From Serripes groenlandicus (taxonomy: Eukaryota; Mollusca; Bivalvia; Cardiida; Cardiidae), in the NCBI GenBank assembly GCA_031761405.1, contig JASEVX010000007.1, positions 29,104,859-29,168,858 of the forward strand: a stretch of DNA of 64,000 bases, written 5' to 3'. Positions 44,421-57,807 of the stretch are shown one piece after another (position 1 is the first letter of the stretch; the number at the start of each line of letters is the position of its first letter). The position numbers were made by a program, and so were the translations under genes. Below the pieces are notes generated by a model, which was given only the letters and a program-made list of their open reading frames with translations, was not told the origin of the DNA and made no database searches.

Positions 44421-46085
44421 CGGTATATCGATCTCCTAAATACCATAACAGTTAAGTTTCATCTTTCTAATTTTAGTATTTGGTATGCGTTCTTTTACTC
44501 CAAGTCCAAATGTTGGCAATTGTCTCTCATTTTCACCACACAAACAAATGACTATTACTCTATCTAATATTACTTGGTGGGTGGTAGGACCATGCATAGG
44601 GTGCAACAACTAAACGTGAGTATTTAACTTTCCCTTTCCCATTTCGGAACAAGAAGAATTTTGATGCAAATCATCAAAGACGCCTCGCATAATTTTGAAG
44701 CATGACTTAAAGGAAGCAGATGCAGTTCAGTACATTTAAATAACCTGTGAAAGCAGACAGGATATAAATATTTCGAACAAGAAAGCCAAATGTCCCTTTA
44801 TTTTAAACAAGAAGGCCAAGATGTGCCTATATTGCTCACCTGGCTACCATAGCTTAAATAAAAAGGTTACCAAGAGCAGAAAGGGTCAATATTGACGAAG
44901 GGATTAAACGTTTTATATGCTACGATCTATGTGATATTCAGCATGTGAAGTTTAGTCATGAAATGACAAGTATCGTCCTGAAACCATTGGGTTTACGGTT
45001 TGCTTAACATTCACTGCAATTATAATGTGTCATACAAGCTGAAGTTTCTCATTTCTTTTTAACAATAAAATGTTTTATCCTTTTACTAGATCCATTAGAT
45101 TAAAAAAAACATAGGTACTTGAATATTAACATATATCAAGGTGTATTGACTCTAGTTATAAGTTAAGTGTGACGCAAGCTTTGGATGGAGAGGTGGACGT
45201 CTATTCTCCTTCCAGTTTAGCAGAAGTATGATAGCAAACACGGGAGTATATAAACAAAAAATACGAAGTAATTAAAAACAAAAAGAAGATATTTTTTATC
45301 AAGATTGAGCATTATGAAAGTTCACATGTTTAGTCAACATATTGCATGAATTATTATGTCTGTTTAGTTTGTTTGTAAATTGTCACTTTAATCGTTTTGA
45401 ACATGCCAGTAGAAAACTGAAAAATAAACAAAAGAAAATGGTCAAGTCAGTTCCCCAAGAGCAAAGAGCGAAAACCAGTTGGTATCGTTCATCTCGAACG
45501 GAACATGAATCCAATGAATTTTAGAAATCGGATGAAATTGTGAAAACGGCGAAGTATTCATAACGGAAGGAAGCAGAGACAACTTAATTACTCTATGGGA
45601 ACATGCTTAATAACGAGTCACGTTACGGCCATGTCTATTGCATAGTTGGGTTAACGTTGTTTTTACAGTTTCTAGAATTATACTGTAATATGTAGAATTA
45701 AAATGAATCATCATTGATTTTTAAGATTACCCATTTATTTATAAATCTCAATATTGTAAATAGGCAAAAACATCGCCAGAAACTTTTTTCTGAACTTTGA
45801 TGAATCGGGTCGTAAATCAAACTATAAAATAAGCGTAGCCTAGGAAGTTAGGGGAAAGTTATTAAATACCCATTTCATGTGTCTAAACGGTAGAAGACAT
45901 ACGTATTTTGTATCTTGTTGTTTCTTAAATCATTTTATATAATTTATTTATTCATAAAGGTTGTTTTTTTCAAACATATTCTTAACAATAATAATGTTGT
46001 TTGCTCCCTTTTCGATTACTTTACCCCATGGTACAGAATCAAAACCTATTCAATACTGACGCCGCGCTTCCACGCGACGTCAACA
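44421..46085. other. Intergenic with one bivalve-type repeat end
   Basis: At 44804-44870 AAACAAGAAGGCCAAGATGT and TTGCTCACCTGGCTACC recall a dispersed repeat end common in bivalve transcripts (general knowledge). Otherwise nothing is recognised. Confidence 0.4.
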
Positions 46086-46535
46086 ACTTAACGTGAGTAT
46101 TTTACTTTCCCCTTTCGTAACAACTAAACGTGAGTATTTTACTTTCACATTTCGTAATAACTAAACGTGGGTATTTTACTCACCCATTTCGTAACAACTA
46201 AACGTGAGTATTCGTAACAACTTAACGTGAGTATTTTACTTTCACATTTCGTAACAATTAAACGTGAGTATTTTATTTTCCCATTTCGTAACAACTTAAC
46301 GTGAGTATTTTACTTTCCCATTTCGTAACAACTCAACATGAGTATTTATTTTCCCATTACGTAATAACTCAACATGAGTATTTACTTTCACATTACGTAA
46401 CAACTAAACATGAGTATTTACTTTCCCATTACGTAACAACTAAACGTGAGTATTTACTTTCCAATTACGAAACAACTAAACGTGAGTATTTACTTTCCAA
46501 TTACGTAACAAATAAACGTGAGTATTTACTTAGGA
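46086..46535 (+). repeat. 36-37 bp tandem array, part 1
   Basis: Units read CGTAACAACTAAACGTGAGT...TTTACTTTCCCATTT. Early units are 37 bp and later ones 36 bp, so the later part is open in one frame and gives a 12-residue periodic peptide without known function. The array continues at 47255. Confidence 0.9.
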
Positions 46536-47254
46536 AATATATGTCATTTATTCCAAAATATAATAGATTTGGAGTTCAGATGTGTAGTAATTAATCACGA
46601 AGGCCGAATGGCCTGAGTGATTAATTTATACTCACCTGAACGACACATCGTGATATAAGAGCCGGTATATCACTCAAAATGAGATCTACTTCAATTCTAG
46701 CACTTTTTTTTATAACTTAAAGGGATACAAATTAAGGGTGAACTATGTTTTGACATGACGTTGTTTTCCTTGATAAAATCATGTGTAGGCTATTCTATAT
46801 TTACTCCCTATTGTATTTGTTTTGGAAATATTCGGGGTTTTTCAACTAACAAAACATTTTGAAATCAGTTATATTAACAGTCTATGAACATTTTATTTTG
46901 ATTTTGTTCTTAAACTTATCATGGGCAATTTGTTACTGTCTCATTCTAGCACAACGTTTTTGACCGTGCCAAAAATGTTGGTAAAACACGTGAATGACGT
47001 CATTTAAAACAATAACGTCACCGTTACAATTCAAATTTACAAACGGCATTTACAACAGAAGCTCGTGACTTCATTCATAAAATGTCAAGCCCAACAAGTA
47101 ACGCATGCGCACTAAGAAACGTTGTATGAAAAATACGCGGTAGGGAATTTCAACAGCCAAAAATAGTTCCGGAAATTTAGAGTGATATACTGCATTTAGA
47201 TCACGCTCAAATCCTTCTTTGTGTATAGAAGACAAATTGTCAATAGTGTTAGAA
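46536..47254. mobile_element. Probable insertion splitting the 36-bp array
   Basis: About 720 bp of unrelated sequence between two parts of one array, with an internal palindrome (ATTAATCAC...GTGATTAAT at 46590-46625) and an AATGACGTCATTTA segment. I could not find terminal repeats or a target duplication. No recognisable protein. Confidence 0.45.
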
Positions 47255-47375
47255 TTTCCCATTACGTAACAACCAAACGTGAATATTTACTTTCCCATTT
47301 CGTAACAACTCAACGTGAGTATTTACTTTCCCAATTTGTAACAACTAAACGTAAGTACTTTACTTTCGCATTTCG
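47255..47375 (+). repeat. 36-bp tandem array, part 2
   Basis: Three to four further units of the array at 46086-46535. Confidence 0.85.
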
Positions 47376-47494
47376 TTTCACGACTGAGCATGTAGGTAAT
47401 TACTCAATTTGTCACACAAATAAATGTATTGATCTATATTCATAATCCACCGCAATTAATAAAGTTAATAAGAAAATGTATCGCTAAAAAGGAA

Positions 47495-48532
47495 GATCAA
47501 GCCGGTAGGCGACGTGGGATTCGCCTTTGCATATATATATACATATGAAGAACAAGTCTGATAGGGTCACTATTGTTGTGACTTGGTGAACACTGGTGAA
47601 AAGTGAGCTGTGCTTTACAAATATTTGGACAGACAGACAGACATACTGACATACACACACACAGACAAGCCGGTAGGCGACGTGGGATTCGCCTTTGCAT
47701 ATACATACATATGAAGATCAAGTCTGATAGAGTCACTATTGTTGTGACTTGGTGAACACTGGTGAAAAGTGTGCAGCTTGTAAACCAATCTCTGGTCATC
47801 CAACCATCTGTTACTACCATGCAGGACGCACCCGTATACACCGTACCGTTTCGCCTTGATATATCTTGAAAACTTCCGGCTGTAGCTCGGAAACCCGAGG
47901 TCGGAGGTCAATGACGTAGAAAAACTTTTTTTAGCTCTTCAATAGCTCTATGAGATAGTGTAATAAAATCGCTATCGAATACTACCACTGCAGCGCTAGG
48001 GGTGATTGAAGTCAAAAATGACTGTAAAAATACCCTATCTTTTAAAGGGTACCATTAAGAAACAAAGGCCTAAATCAAAAATCGTAACGGAAATATTTTT
48101 TCTAAATATCTGGAAGTATCTTTAACTGAAGTTTCAGCTCTCTACAATTAAAACTGTAGGAGAAGATAGAAAAATGATTAGGGTCCTTAAAACGCGTTTA
48201 TTTGCTAGCTGCATAGCAACGGCTGTGTTTGAAATGCTACCATTTGAAAACAAAGGCCTAAATCAAAAATCGTAACTTATACGTTTTTTCTAACTATCTT
48301 GAAGTATCTATAACCGAAGTTTCAGCTCTCCACAGGAGAACATAGAAAAACGGTTTTAGTTCTTAAAACGCGCTTTTTTGCTAGCTGCATAGCAACGGAT
48401 TGGTCCTTAGCAACGAAACTCAAACGCGCACACCCTGAGTTTATTTGGCACCTATTCACCAAGTTTAATTGGAATCGATCCGTCAGTTTTGGCTGTAGAG
48501 CTGTGCTTTACAAATATTTGGACAGACATACA

Positions 48533-48577
<45 letters not shown>

Positions 48578-48670
48578 ACAGACGGAAAAGCCTTACAATA
48601 AGGGATACCTAGCCTGGCGAATTCCAACAGACGGAAAAGCCAGACAATAAGGGATACCTAGCTTAGCGAA
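47495..48670. mobile_element. Pearl-like core-repeat element
   Basis: Two head units (GCCGGTAGGCGACGTGGGAT, near 47500 and 47669) are followed by two cores of about 185 bp (AAAGGCCTAAATCAAAAATC at 48063 and 48248, each ending GCTAGCTGCATAGCAACGG). A recurring GAGCTGTGCTTTACAAATAT is followed by GACAGACA/CACACA microsatellites. This architecture is that of the bivalve pearl/CvA-type elements, thought to be non-autonomous Helitrons (general knowledge). The termini are not resolved. Confidence 0.6.
48533..48573. repeat. (CA)n microsatellite
   Basis: About 19 CA repeats inside the core-repeat element. Confidence 0.95.
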
Positions 48671-48679
48671 TCCCAATTT

Positions 48680-48745
48680 TGTGGGATTTGAACCAACTGA
48701 GTCATTGACTTTGTCCAAACCCATAGTTCCATTCGACCACATGTT
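48680..48745 (-). repeat. tRNA-like sequence
   Basis: Minus strand TGGTCGAATGG (A-box-like) and GGTTCAAATCCCAC (B box). Probably a SINE head. Confidence 0.5.
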
Positions 48746-48749
48746 GTGG

Positions 48750-49775
48750 TCAATAGCCTATGATAAGCCTTGTTAATACGTCATTCAAACATGGAAAAAT
48801 GACTTAAACAGGGAGGTGATGCTCTTTTGGCAGGGTGTATTTGTCCCCGATGTATCAACTCCGATTTATATTTTTGATATAAAGCATCGTCAATATGATT
48901 TAAGTATTTTCTTAACTAAGCTGAAAATTTCATTTTCTTGTTGTAAATTGCGGGGTAAGCATAACGACTGACTCTTGGGTGTCATGACACATGGACCAGT
49001 AGTACTGTACTCTACCCACAAAATGCTGTGGTATATTAGAAAAGAGTGTCGAAAGCGCCTTAAAAAACGTACACACTCCGAAGGTTGGTTTTCGCGTGAC
49101 GTAACCCATAAAATGATTATTAATCAAGAAAAATTGTCTCCAGGCAAAGATCAAACGAAGCTAGTTCTACGTACCTCCATTTTGAAGAGTTATATTATAA
49201 TCCACTGAAAGAAATAGTTGATTAAAAGTGTATCTCTTGTTGAAGTGTTTAATCGTACGGTGTGAGCGTCTTTGTCATCATGTTCATATAATCAACCGAA
49301 CTGCTGTCCACCAAGTCATGTAATAAATGTTGACTGAAAGCAGTTCTAATATATCCAAAGAGCTTTTCGTGTACTAAATATTAGCTTTTCAACCTTAATA
49401 AATACTACCGTATGTATTCAGCATTTATTGAACATGCACACGCCTTACCTGACATCCATGACAACATTAAATTTGCATATTTGTTATTAAATAAACAAAA
49501 AAACGATATTTCAGCTGAATTGTGGTGTGTAATTCATCAAATGTGTATATGCTTCATTAATATGTATATCCTATTAAATTGTCCTAGCCTAGTAATGGTT
49601 TGTTGAACACGATAAGGTGTTCTGTTGCAGTTATTAAATGAACACCAAGCTTATTTGAATACTTTAAAGTACATTCAAAATGTTTTTATTATCATCATTA
49701 TTATCATTCGGGACATCATTTCATGACCTTTTTGCAAAGAGAAATTAAAAGAATGTTCATGAGAATATAGAGGAT
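48750..49775. other. Intergenic, nothing recognised
   Basis: Short frames on both strands (48975-49208 +, 48930-49154 -) overlap each other and have no recognisable content. Confidence 0.4.
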
Positions 49776-49778
49776 ATT

Positions 49779-49894
49779 TGTTTGTTTCAGTGAAAGATCG
49801 ATTTTTATTTCATCTCGTGAAGAAAAAAACATTTTATAGTATTTTTTTTTTTTCACGAAATGAAATAAAAATCGATCTTTCAATGAAACAAACA
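49779..49894. repeat. Long hairpin, 43-bp arms
   Basis: Arms 49779-49821 and 49852-49894 are complementary with one or two mismatches (TGTTTGTTTCAGTGAAAGAT ...), around a 30-bp AT-rich loop. Non-coding; a MITE or hairpin RNA source is possible. Confidence 0.88.
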
Positions 49895-50439
49895 CATTTT
49901 ATTTTTATTTTAGGCCATAAAAGGTCTTCTTATCATTTTTTGTATATTTTATCCCGTACAGTGCCTCCAGATTCCCTCTGTTTTGAGCCCCATGGTTTTA
50001 GCGCAGTTGGTATTATAACCTGGAAAAAATAGTCCAGTATTTTCTGTGGAGATTAACGTGTAAATAAGTTGAAGACATTGCATAAAGCCATCATTTTAAT
50101 CTATATTTTATTATTTAGAGACATATTATTTAATAAAATATAAGTAAACTCCATAATTAAAAAAAAAAGTAGTTAAAAAATGGTAATTTCACTGTTTAAA
50201 AAGTGGTAATTTCTCTGTGTGTTTGAAAAAGTGGATTACCAGTTTCTATTTCACTGAGATATCTCTATAATCCATCGATAGTCATAAAATAAAATTCAGA
50301 AATATCTTACAAGTTGTCGACCACACTATAATGAGATCATTCAGACATTTCTTGTAAATGAGGAAGTTCTCTATTTCACTTTGAAATTTCTATTTCTCAT
50401 CTGATGGAAAATAGGTAAAATGGAAATATATTTTACATA

Positions 50440-50530
50440 CCTAGTTGAAAACATTATGGGGAAGGAAGAAATTGCCCGATTTAAGCGATATTTTTTTATT
50501 CCACAGTCTTGACGAACATATCAGGGAAAG
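50440..50530 (+). repeat. Fold-back TTAA-family element (fragment)
   Basis: GTTGAAAACATTATGGGGAA, GAAGAAATTGCCCGATTTAA and ATTCCACAGTCTTGACG. A weak match. Confidence 0.4.
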
Positions 50531-50711
50531 AGATGAATCCAAATTATTGTGGCGTGTGCTTTACCATAATGGAGATTGTTGTATGCAGTCTTTCAATACG
50601 ACAGTGGGTTCAATATTTTATTCATTGTTCAGCGACATGACATTGATGAAGAAAATGTTAACATCTTGAAATTAACATAATATATATATAATGTATATGT
50701 GTCGCGATTTG

Positions 50712-52318
50712 GGGTCTCGTTGACTCTCCGTAACGGGATCATATAACGTTACATTGACATAACACTGGTGGGTCTCGTAGACTCTCCGTAACTGGATCAT
50801 ATAATGTTACATTGACATAATACTGGTGGGTCTAGTAGACTCTCCGTAACGGGATCATATAACGTTACATTGACATAAAACTGGTGGGTCTCGTTGACTC
50901 TCCGTAACGGGATCATATAACGTTACATTGACATACTACTGGTGGGTCTAGTTGACTCTCCGTAACGGAATCATATAACGATACATTGACATCAAACTGG
51001 TGGGTCTCGTTGACTCTCCGTAACGGGATCATATAACGTTACATTGACATACTACTGGTGGGTCTAGTTGACTCTCCGTAACGGGATCATATAACGTTAC
51101 ATTGACATAATACTGGTGGGTCTAGTTGACTCTCCGTAACGGGATCATATAACGTTACATTGACATAATACTGTTAGGTCTCGTTGACTCTCCGTAACGG
51201 GATCATATAACGTTACATTGACATAAAACTGGTGGGTCTCATTGACTCTCCGTAACGGGATCATGTAACGTTACATTGACATAATACTTGTGGGTCTCGT
51301 TGACTCTCCGTAACGGGATCATATAACGTTACATTGACATAAAACTGGTGGGTCTCGTTGACTCTCCTTAACGGGATCATATAACGTTACATTGACATAA
51401 TACTGGTGGGTCTCGTAGACTCTCCGTACCGGGATTATATAACATTGACATAAAACTGGTGGGTCTCGTTGACTCTCCATAACGGGATCACATAACGTGG
51501 GTCTCGTAGACTCCGTAACGGGTTCATATAACGTTACATTGACATCACACTGTTGAGTCTCGTAGACTCTCCGTAACGGGATCACATAACGTGGGTCTCG
51601 TAGACTCTCCGTAACGGGATCATATAACGTTACATTGACATCAATCTCATTAAAATCAGACCAAAAAACTTCTATGTACGTATATATATACGAGTGTGCG
51701 AGTTTAAAAGATCTGGTTTTAATGAGATTGCATTGACATAGAACTGATGGGTCTCGTTTACTCTCCGTAACGGGATAATATAACGTTACATTGACATAAA
51801 ACTGGTGGGTCTCGTTGACTCTCCGTAACGGGATCATATAACGTTACATTGACATAAAACTGGTGGGTCTCGTTTACTCTCCGTAACGGGATCATATAAC
51901 GTTACATTGACATAAAACTGGTGGGTCTCGTTTACTCTCCGTAACGGGATCATATAACGTTACATTGACATACAACTGGTGGGTCTCGTAGACTCTCCGT
52001 AACGGGATAATATAACGTTACATTGACATAAAACTGATGGGTCTCGTTTACTCTCCGTAACGGGATCATATAACGTTACATTGACATAAAACTGGTGGGT
52101 CTCGCTGACTCTCCGTAACGGGATAATATAACGTTACATTGACATCAAACTGTGGATCTCGTTGACTCTCCGTAACGGGATCATATAACGTTACATTGAC
52201 ATCAAACTGTGCGTCTCGTTGACTTTCCGTAACGGGATCATATAACGTTACATTGACATCAAACTGTGGGTCTCGTTGACTCTCTGTAACGAGATCATAT
52301 AACGTTACATTGACATAA
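50712..52318 (+). repeat. 58-bp tandem array
   Basis: About 26-28 units of GGGATCATATAACGTTACAT / TGACATAAAACTGGTGGGTC / TCGTTGACTCTCCGTAAC. Divergence is low. Shortened units occur near 51490-51600, and a small inverted-repeat insertion lies at 51643-51729. A minus-strand frame across part of it is a by-product of the periodicity. Confidence 0.95.
51643..51729. mobile_element. 87-bp inverted-repeat insertion in the 58-bp array
   Basis: AATCTCATTAAAATCAGA and TCTGGTTTTAATGAGATT form the ends (one mismatch); the centre holds TACGTATATATATACG. It interrupts one array unit. Confidence 0.8.
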
Positions 52319-52329
52319 AAATGGTGGAG

Positions 52330-54450
52330 CTAAACTTCTTGTCTTTCGTCAACAGTTGCAAGATGGACTACATCGCATGTAAACGGACGATGGCGAATCG
52401 GATGTGTTTGTGCATATGCACAGGTTCATAGGAGTCCTTACTTATCGCAAATACATAATTTCCTTTGCCGGACTCGGTTCATATGTAATTGAAATATCAA
52501 ACGAGATTCGTATTTGCGTTCAGATGAGGCAACGGAAATTTCCGTTACCCAAGCACTACAGATTGAATACCATTTGATATAGTTTATCAGTCAAACATAT
52601 CTTTGATAATAACACATTTTCAGGTCTCTGCTGACACGATTAATTAATAGAAACCTTGTTAAATAAAAGTACTGCAAGTACTGGTAACGAATTGTGTTGA
52701 ACATGTATTGGAAAATGTAATTAATAATTGCATTTGATCATGTTTTTTGTTTGTTTTAAACTTGCTTTATAACTTAGGATTTCAATATTCAATCTACTGT
52801 ATACTGTAATATACTCGGTGTATAAGGATAATTGTGAAAAATGTATGGGTAAAACAGGATTCATTTTTAAAAATAAACATGCATATGTAGTAGCATAACG
52901 GATAAAATATGCTAGCCGCACTGTTGTATACTATTTGTTTTCATAACATTACTTACTTAACCCTTTGATTAAAAACTTAAAATCACAAAATTAATATTAA
53001 GAAGCAATATAGAAAATTTGAGATCATCTAATTTTGCTTCATTTTGTTAAAGCTTGTTTCATGGTTTGATAATTATCCCTTTCCCGCATACAACACATCT
53101 GCAGCAGACGACTTTGAACACATCTTTGCACAAATATGTATAACAATCTCTATAAATGATGTTATAATGCATGAAAAAGGGGAAGAACATATTATGGAAA
53201 AATTGGAATTCCTTGCATTAAGCAAGTTCTTCTTCAGTCAAAATGTGTTCTTAAGATGTCTGCAGCAATGTCATCAGAATGAGAAATGCTCATCATAATG
53301 ACAACATGTTGATGAATCTGCAGCAGGAAACATTATTAAAAAGTGAAAAATTACTCATAAGCATTTGCTCCTTTTACTGCACTATTTTGAATTTACAATT
53401 AACATAATAAACATTTTATTCATGTTTACAAATCTTGCTTATTTACCTCCCTTTAACTACTTAAGTATACAATGTATTTCAAGACAAAATAAGTTACTTT
53501 CTAGACTCATGTCAAATGGATTTTATTTTTGAAAGTATCTCAAAATGCTTATGTTTGATCGCCTAGTAGTGTGAAATGTTGTAATTTGTTTTGGCAGGGA
53601 CGTAGATTTACCTACGTCCCTGGTTTTGGGGTCTATTCCATATGCAACGTCTTTATATAATGTAATCAATTGTTTGTACAAATTTGTCCGAAATGCTTGC
53701 TTTACTAAAGGGAATGTTTAATGTATTTTAACCTAATATTCAACAACTCTATTCTTACTTGAACACACCTAACAGACCCTTCCGATGGGTTAAAGTCAGG
53801 TCTCCAGAATGATTCATTTGTATGTGAAATAAATATTAAATAATACTGGTAAATCATGTAATTTTGTTAAACTTTATTATTTGAGGGACACATTGTGTAT
53901 AACTTGAGAAGAACAGACAGAATACATAACTTCTTCAGTCAAAATCCACCACGGGAACTCCCGTTTCCAAAGATCGATTGTTTTGTGAGAAACTGTTTCA
54001 TGATTTTTTTCTTTCAATTGACTGTTATTTATTTAACACGTCATTGATTCAAAATATATTCTGCTATTGCAGAACTCTCAAGTCCTTCTATTTTGATATA
54101 TTTTAATAACGAACCAGGTTTAATTGGTTGTGCAGACGGATGTTTCGCCCGCGAGCAGACATTATTTGTGTATCAATTCCGAAGGATGAGAACTCGTGTT
54201 CTGTGAGAACTGCACATACCAGTGAAGTGTCAAATTATACCAAGGCATACGGTTTTAGGGTAATGTATTCGACATGTTCGAGGAAAAGAAAATCGATTTA
54301 TATATTAAATGCTTATTTTGAACAGCAAGTCAGTACTGTACTGACACCATTTTTTAATAAAAAAAACACGCAATCGGCAAAGCTTTTTTGTTCAGGAAAT
54401 GGTTCGAGTTAAACGATACACTCGAATTAATTTATGTTCGAGTTATCACG
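52330..54450. other. Intergenic with one fold-back element and a mini-insertion
   Basis: A fold-back element lies at 53073-53390 (ATCCCTTTCCCGCATAC, TCTGCAGCAGACGACTTTGA). The CAGGGACGTAG mini-insertion lies at 53595. Remaining sequence has only weak frames, such as 54128-54412 +, with no recognisable family. Confidence 0.45.
53595..53622. mobile_element. 28-bp inverted-repeat mini-insertion, second copy
   Basis: CAGGGACGTAG-ATTTAC-CTACGTCCCTG with a perfect 7-bp flanking direct repeat GTTTTGG (53588-53594 and 53623-53629). The arms are identical to the 11 outer bases of the copy at 32161. Confidence 0.85.
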
Positions 54451-56292
54451 AATGCAATGTAAGTGGTTTACATATTAGCTGATAAACTAGATGTTGACAA
54501 GTCCACTGTAAGTGGTTTATATATTAGCTGATAATCTAGATGTTGATGAATCCACTGTAAGTGGTTTAAATATAAGCTAATGAACTAGATGTTGACGAAT
54601 CCACTGTATTAAAGTGTTTTTTATATATGCTGATAAACTAGATGTAGACGATTCCACTGTAAGTGGTTTACATATTAGCTGATAAACTAGATATTGACGA
54701 ATCCACTATACGTGGTTTACATATAAGCTGATGAAATAGATGTTGACGAATCCACTGTAAGTGGTTTACATATTAGCTGATAAACTAGATGTTGACAAAT
54801 CCACTGAACGTGGTTTACAAATATGCTGATTAACTAGATGATGATATATCCACTGTAAGTGATTTAAATATATGATGATGAACTAGATGTTGACGAATCC
54901 ACTGTAAATTGTTTACATATTAGCTGTTGAACTAGATATTGACGAGTCAACTGAAAATGGTTTACATATTAGCTGATCAATTAGATGTTGACAAATACAC
55001 TGTAAGTAGTCTACAAATTAGCTGATCAACTAGATGTTGACGATTCCGCTGTAAATGGTTTACATATAAGCTGATAAACAATATATTTGATGAGACCACT
55101 GTACGTGATTTACATATTAGCTGATAAACTAGATGTTGACGAGACCAGTGTAAGTGGTTTACATATATGCTGATGAACTAGATGTTGACACAACCATAAC
55201 ACAGTCCACTGTAAGTGGTTTACCTTTTAGCTTGATGAATCCACTGTAAATGGTTGACATATTATCTGATAACATTATATTGACGAGGCCACTGTAAGTG
55301 GTTTACATATATGCTGATCAACTAGATGTTGACGACTCCAGTGTTAGTGGTTTACATATTATCTGATGAACTAGATGTTGGCGAATCCACCCTAAGTGGT
55401 TAACGTATTAGCTGATGAACTAGATGTTGACGGTTCACATATTAGCTGATAAACTAGATGTTGACGAGACCACTGTAAGTGGTTTATATTTATGCTGATA
55501 AACTAGATGTTGACCATATGTAAGCGGTTTAGATATTATTTGATAACATTATATGTTGACGAGGCCTCTGTTAGTGGTTTACACATATGCTGATCGACTA
55601 CATGTTGACGACTCCAGTGTAACTGGTTGACATATTATATGATGAACTAGATGTTGGCGAATCCACTGTAAGTGGTTTACGTATTAGCTGATGAACTAGA
55701 TGTTGACGGTTTACATATTAGATGATAAACTATATGCTGACGAGACCACTGTAAGTGGTTTACATATAAGCTGATAAACTATATGTTGACACAACCATAA
55801 CATAGTCCACTGTAAGTGATTTACCTTTTAGTTGTAAACTAGATGTTGACCACTGTAAGTGGTTTACCTATTAGCTGATGAACTAGATGTTGAAAAATCC
55901 ACTGTTAGTGATTTACATATAAGCTGACACACTAGATGTTGACGAGACCAGTTTTAGTGGTTTACATATAAGCTGATATACTAGATGTTGACAAGTCCAC
56001 TGTAAGTGGTTAACGTATTAACTGATAATCTAGATGTTTACGAGTCCACTTCAAGTGGTTTACCTATTAGCTGATAAACTAGATGCTGACACAACCATAA
56101 CATAGTCCACTGTAGGTGGTTTACCTTTTAGCTGTCAACTAGATGTTGACGACACCACTGTAAGTGGTTTACCATTTAGCTGATGAACTAGATGTTGACG
56201 AGACCACTCTAAGTAATTTACATATAAGATGATACACTAGATGTTGAAGAGACCAGTTTAAGTGGTTTACATATAAGCTGATATACTAGATG

Positions 56293-56728
56293 TTAAAAAG
56301 CCAAATGAAACTTCTTTCTATGTTTCTTTTCTCTGCCTTTAAAAGGAGATCAGAATATCTCAATGGACAGGATCTATGAATTTCTAAAGTGAATTAAGCT
56401 CGTTCTTTTAATATTAGATTATATTTGTATCGCATGATTACCGTATGTTAGTGATATAATATATGTTTTACTATATACTATAGTTATAGATACTATACTG
56501 ATTTAACAATTGCGACATGTTTGATTATTGCAATATTAATGTTAAACGAATTTGTATAGCAATCATGTTTTTGTAGAAAGGGCACATTATTGTTTATTTA
56601 TATAATTATTAATTTGATTTTATGATATCCCTTACACAAAATCACAATTTGTAAAATGTATAAATATAAACAACTTGTGTATGGGCCGGTGGCCCGATTA
56701 TGAAATAACATCTGATTTGAATTGAATT
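56293..56728 (+). mobile_element. LINE 3' tail inside the array, copy 1
   Basis: Non-array sequence ending TATGGGCCGGTGGCCCGATT...TTGAATTGAATTGA, similar in plan to the 3' UTR end of the LINE at 28290-31460 (GGGCCAGAGGCC). Read as a strongly 5'-truncated LINE. Confidence 0.65.
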
Positions 56729-57807
56729 GATGTTGACAAGTCCACTGTAAGTGGTTTACGTATTAGCTGATAAACTAGATGTTGACGAGTCCACTTCAAG
56801 TGGTTTACATATAAGCTGATAAACTAGATGTTGACACAACCATAGTATAGTCCACTGTTAGTGGTTTACATATTAGATTATAACTAGATGTTGACGAGAC
56901 CACTGTAAGTGGTTTATATAAAAAAGCTGATAAACTAGATGTTGACGCGACCAGTGTAAATGATTTACATATTAGCTGATTAACAAGATGTTGACGAGAC
57001 CAATGTAAGTGATTTACAAATCAGCTAATAAATTAGATGTTGACGAGTCCAATGTGAGTGGTTGACATATAAGCTGATGAATTAGAAGTTGACGAATCCA
57101 CTTAAAGTGTTTAACTTATTAGCTGATAAACTAGATGTTGACACAACCAGAGCATAGTCCATTGTAAATGGTTTACCTTTTAGCTGTAAACTAGATGTTG
57201 ACAACACCACTGTAAGTGGTTTATCTATTAGCTGATACACTAGATGTTGACGAGACCACTGTAAGTGATTTACATATAAGCTGATACACTAGATGTTGAC
57301 GAGACCAGTTTAAGTGGTTTACATATCAGCTGATATACTAGATGTTGACAAGTCCACTGTAAGTGGTTTACGTATTAGCTGATGAACTAGATGTTGACGA
57401 GTCCACTTCAAGTGGTTTACATATTAGCTGATAAACTAGATGTTGACACAACCATAACCTAGTCCACTGTAAGTGATTTACCTTTTAGCTGTAAACTAGA
57501 TGTTGACGACACCACTGTAAGTGGTTTACGTATTAACTGATAAACTAGATGTTGACGAGTCCACTTCAAGTGGTTTACATATTAGCGGATAATCTAGATG
57601 CTGACACAACCATAACATAGTCCACTGTAGGTGGTTTACCATTTAGCTGTAAACTAGATGTTGACGACACCACTGTAAGTGGTTTACCTATTAGCTGATG
57701 AACTAGATGTTGACGAGACCACTGTAAGTGATTTACATATAAGCGTGATACACTAGATGTTGACGAGACCAGTTTAAGTGGTTTACATATAAGCTGATAT
57801 ACTAGAT

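Noticed and set aside
46301..46594. 97-codon periodic frame as a repeat protein gene
   Set aside because: It is the translation of a 36-bp minisatellite unit; there is no start context, domain or splice logic.
47497..47841. 114-codon minus frame with ACLCVCMSVCLSVC-like cysteines
   Set aside because: The cysteine pattern comes from the ACAGACA/ACACAC microsatellite read in reverse; not a cysteine-rich peptide gene.
51319..51837. 172-codon minus frame
   Set aside because: It lies entirely in the 58-bp tandem array and its peptide only follows the unit period.
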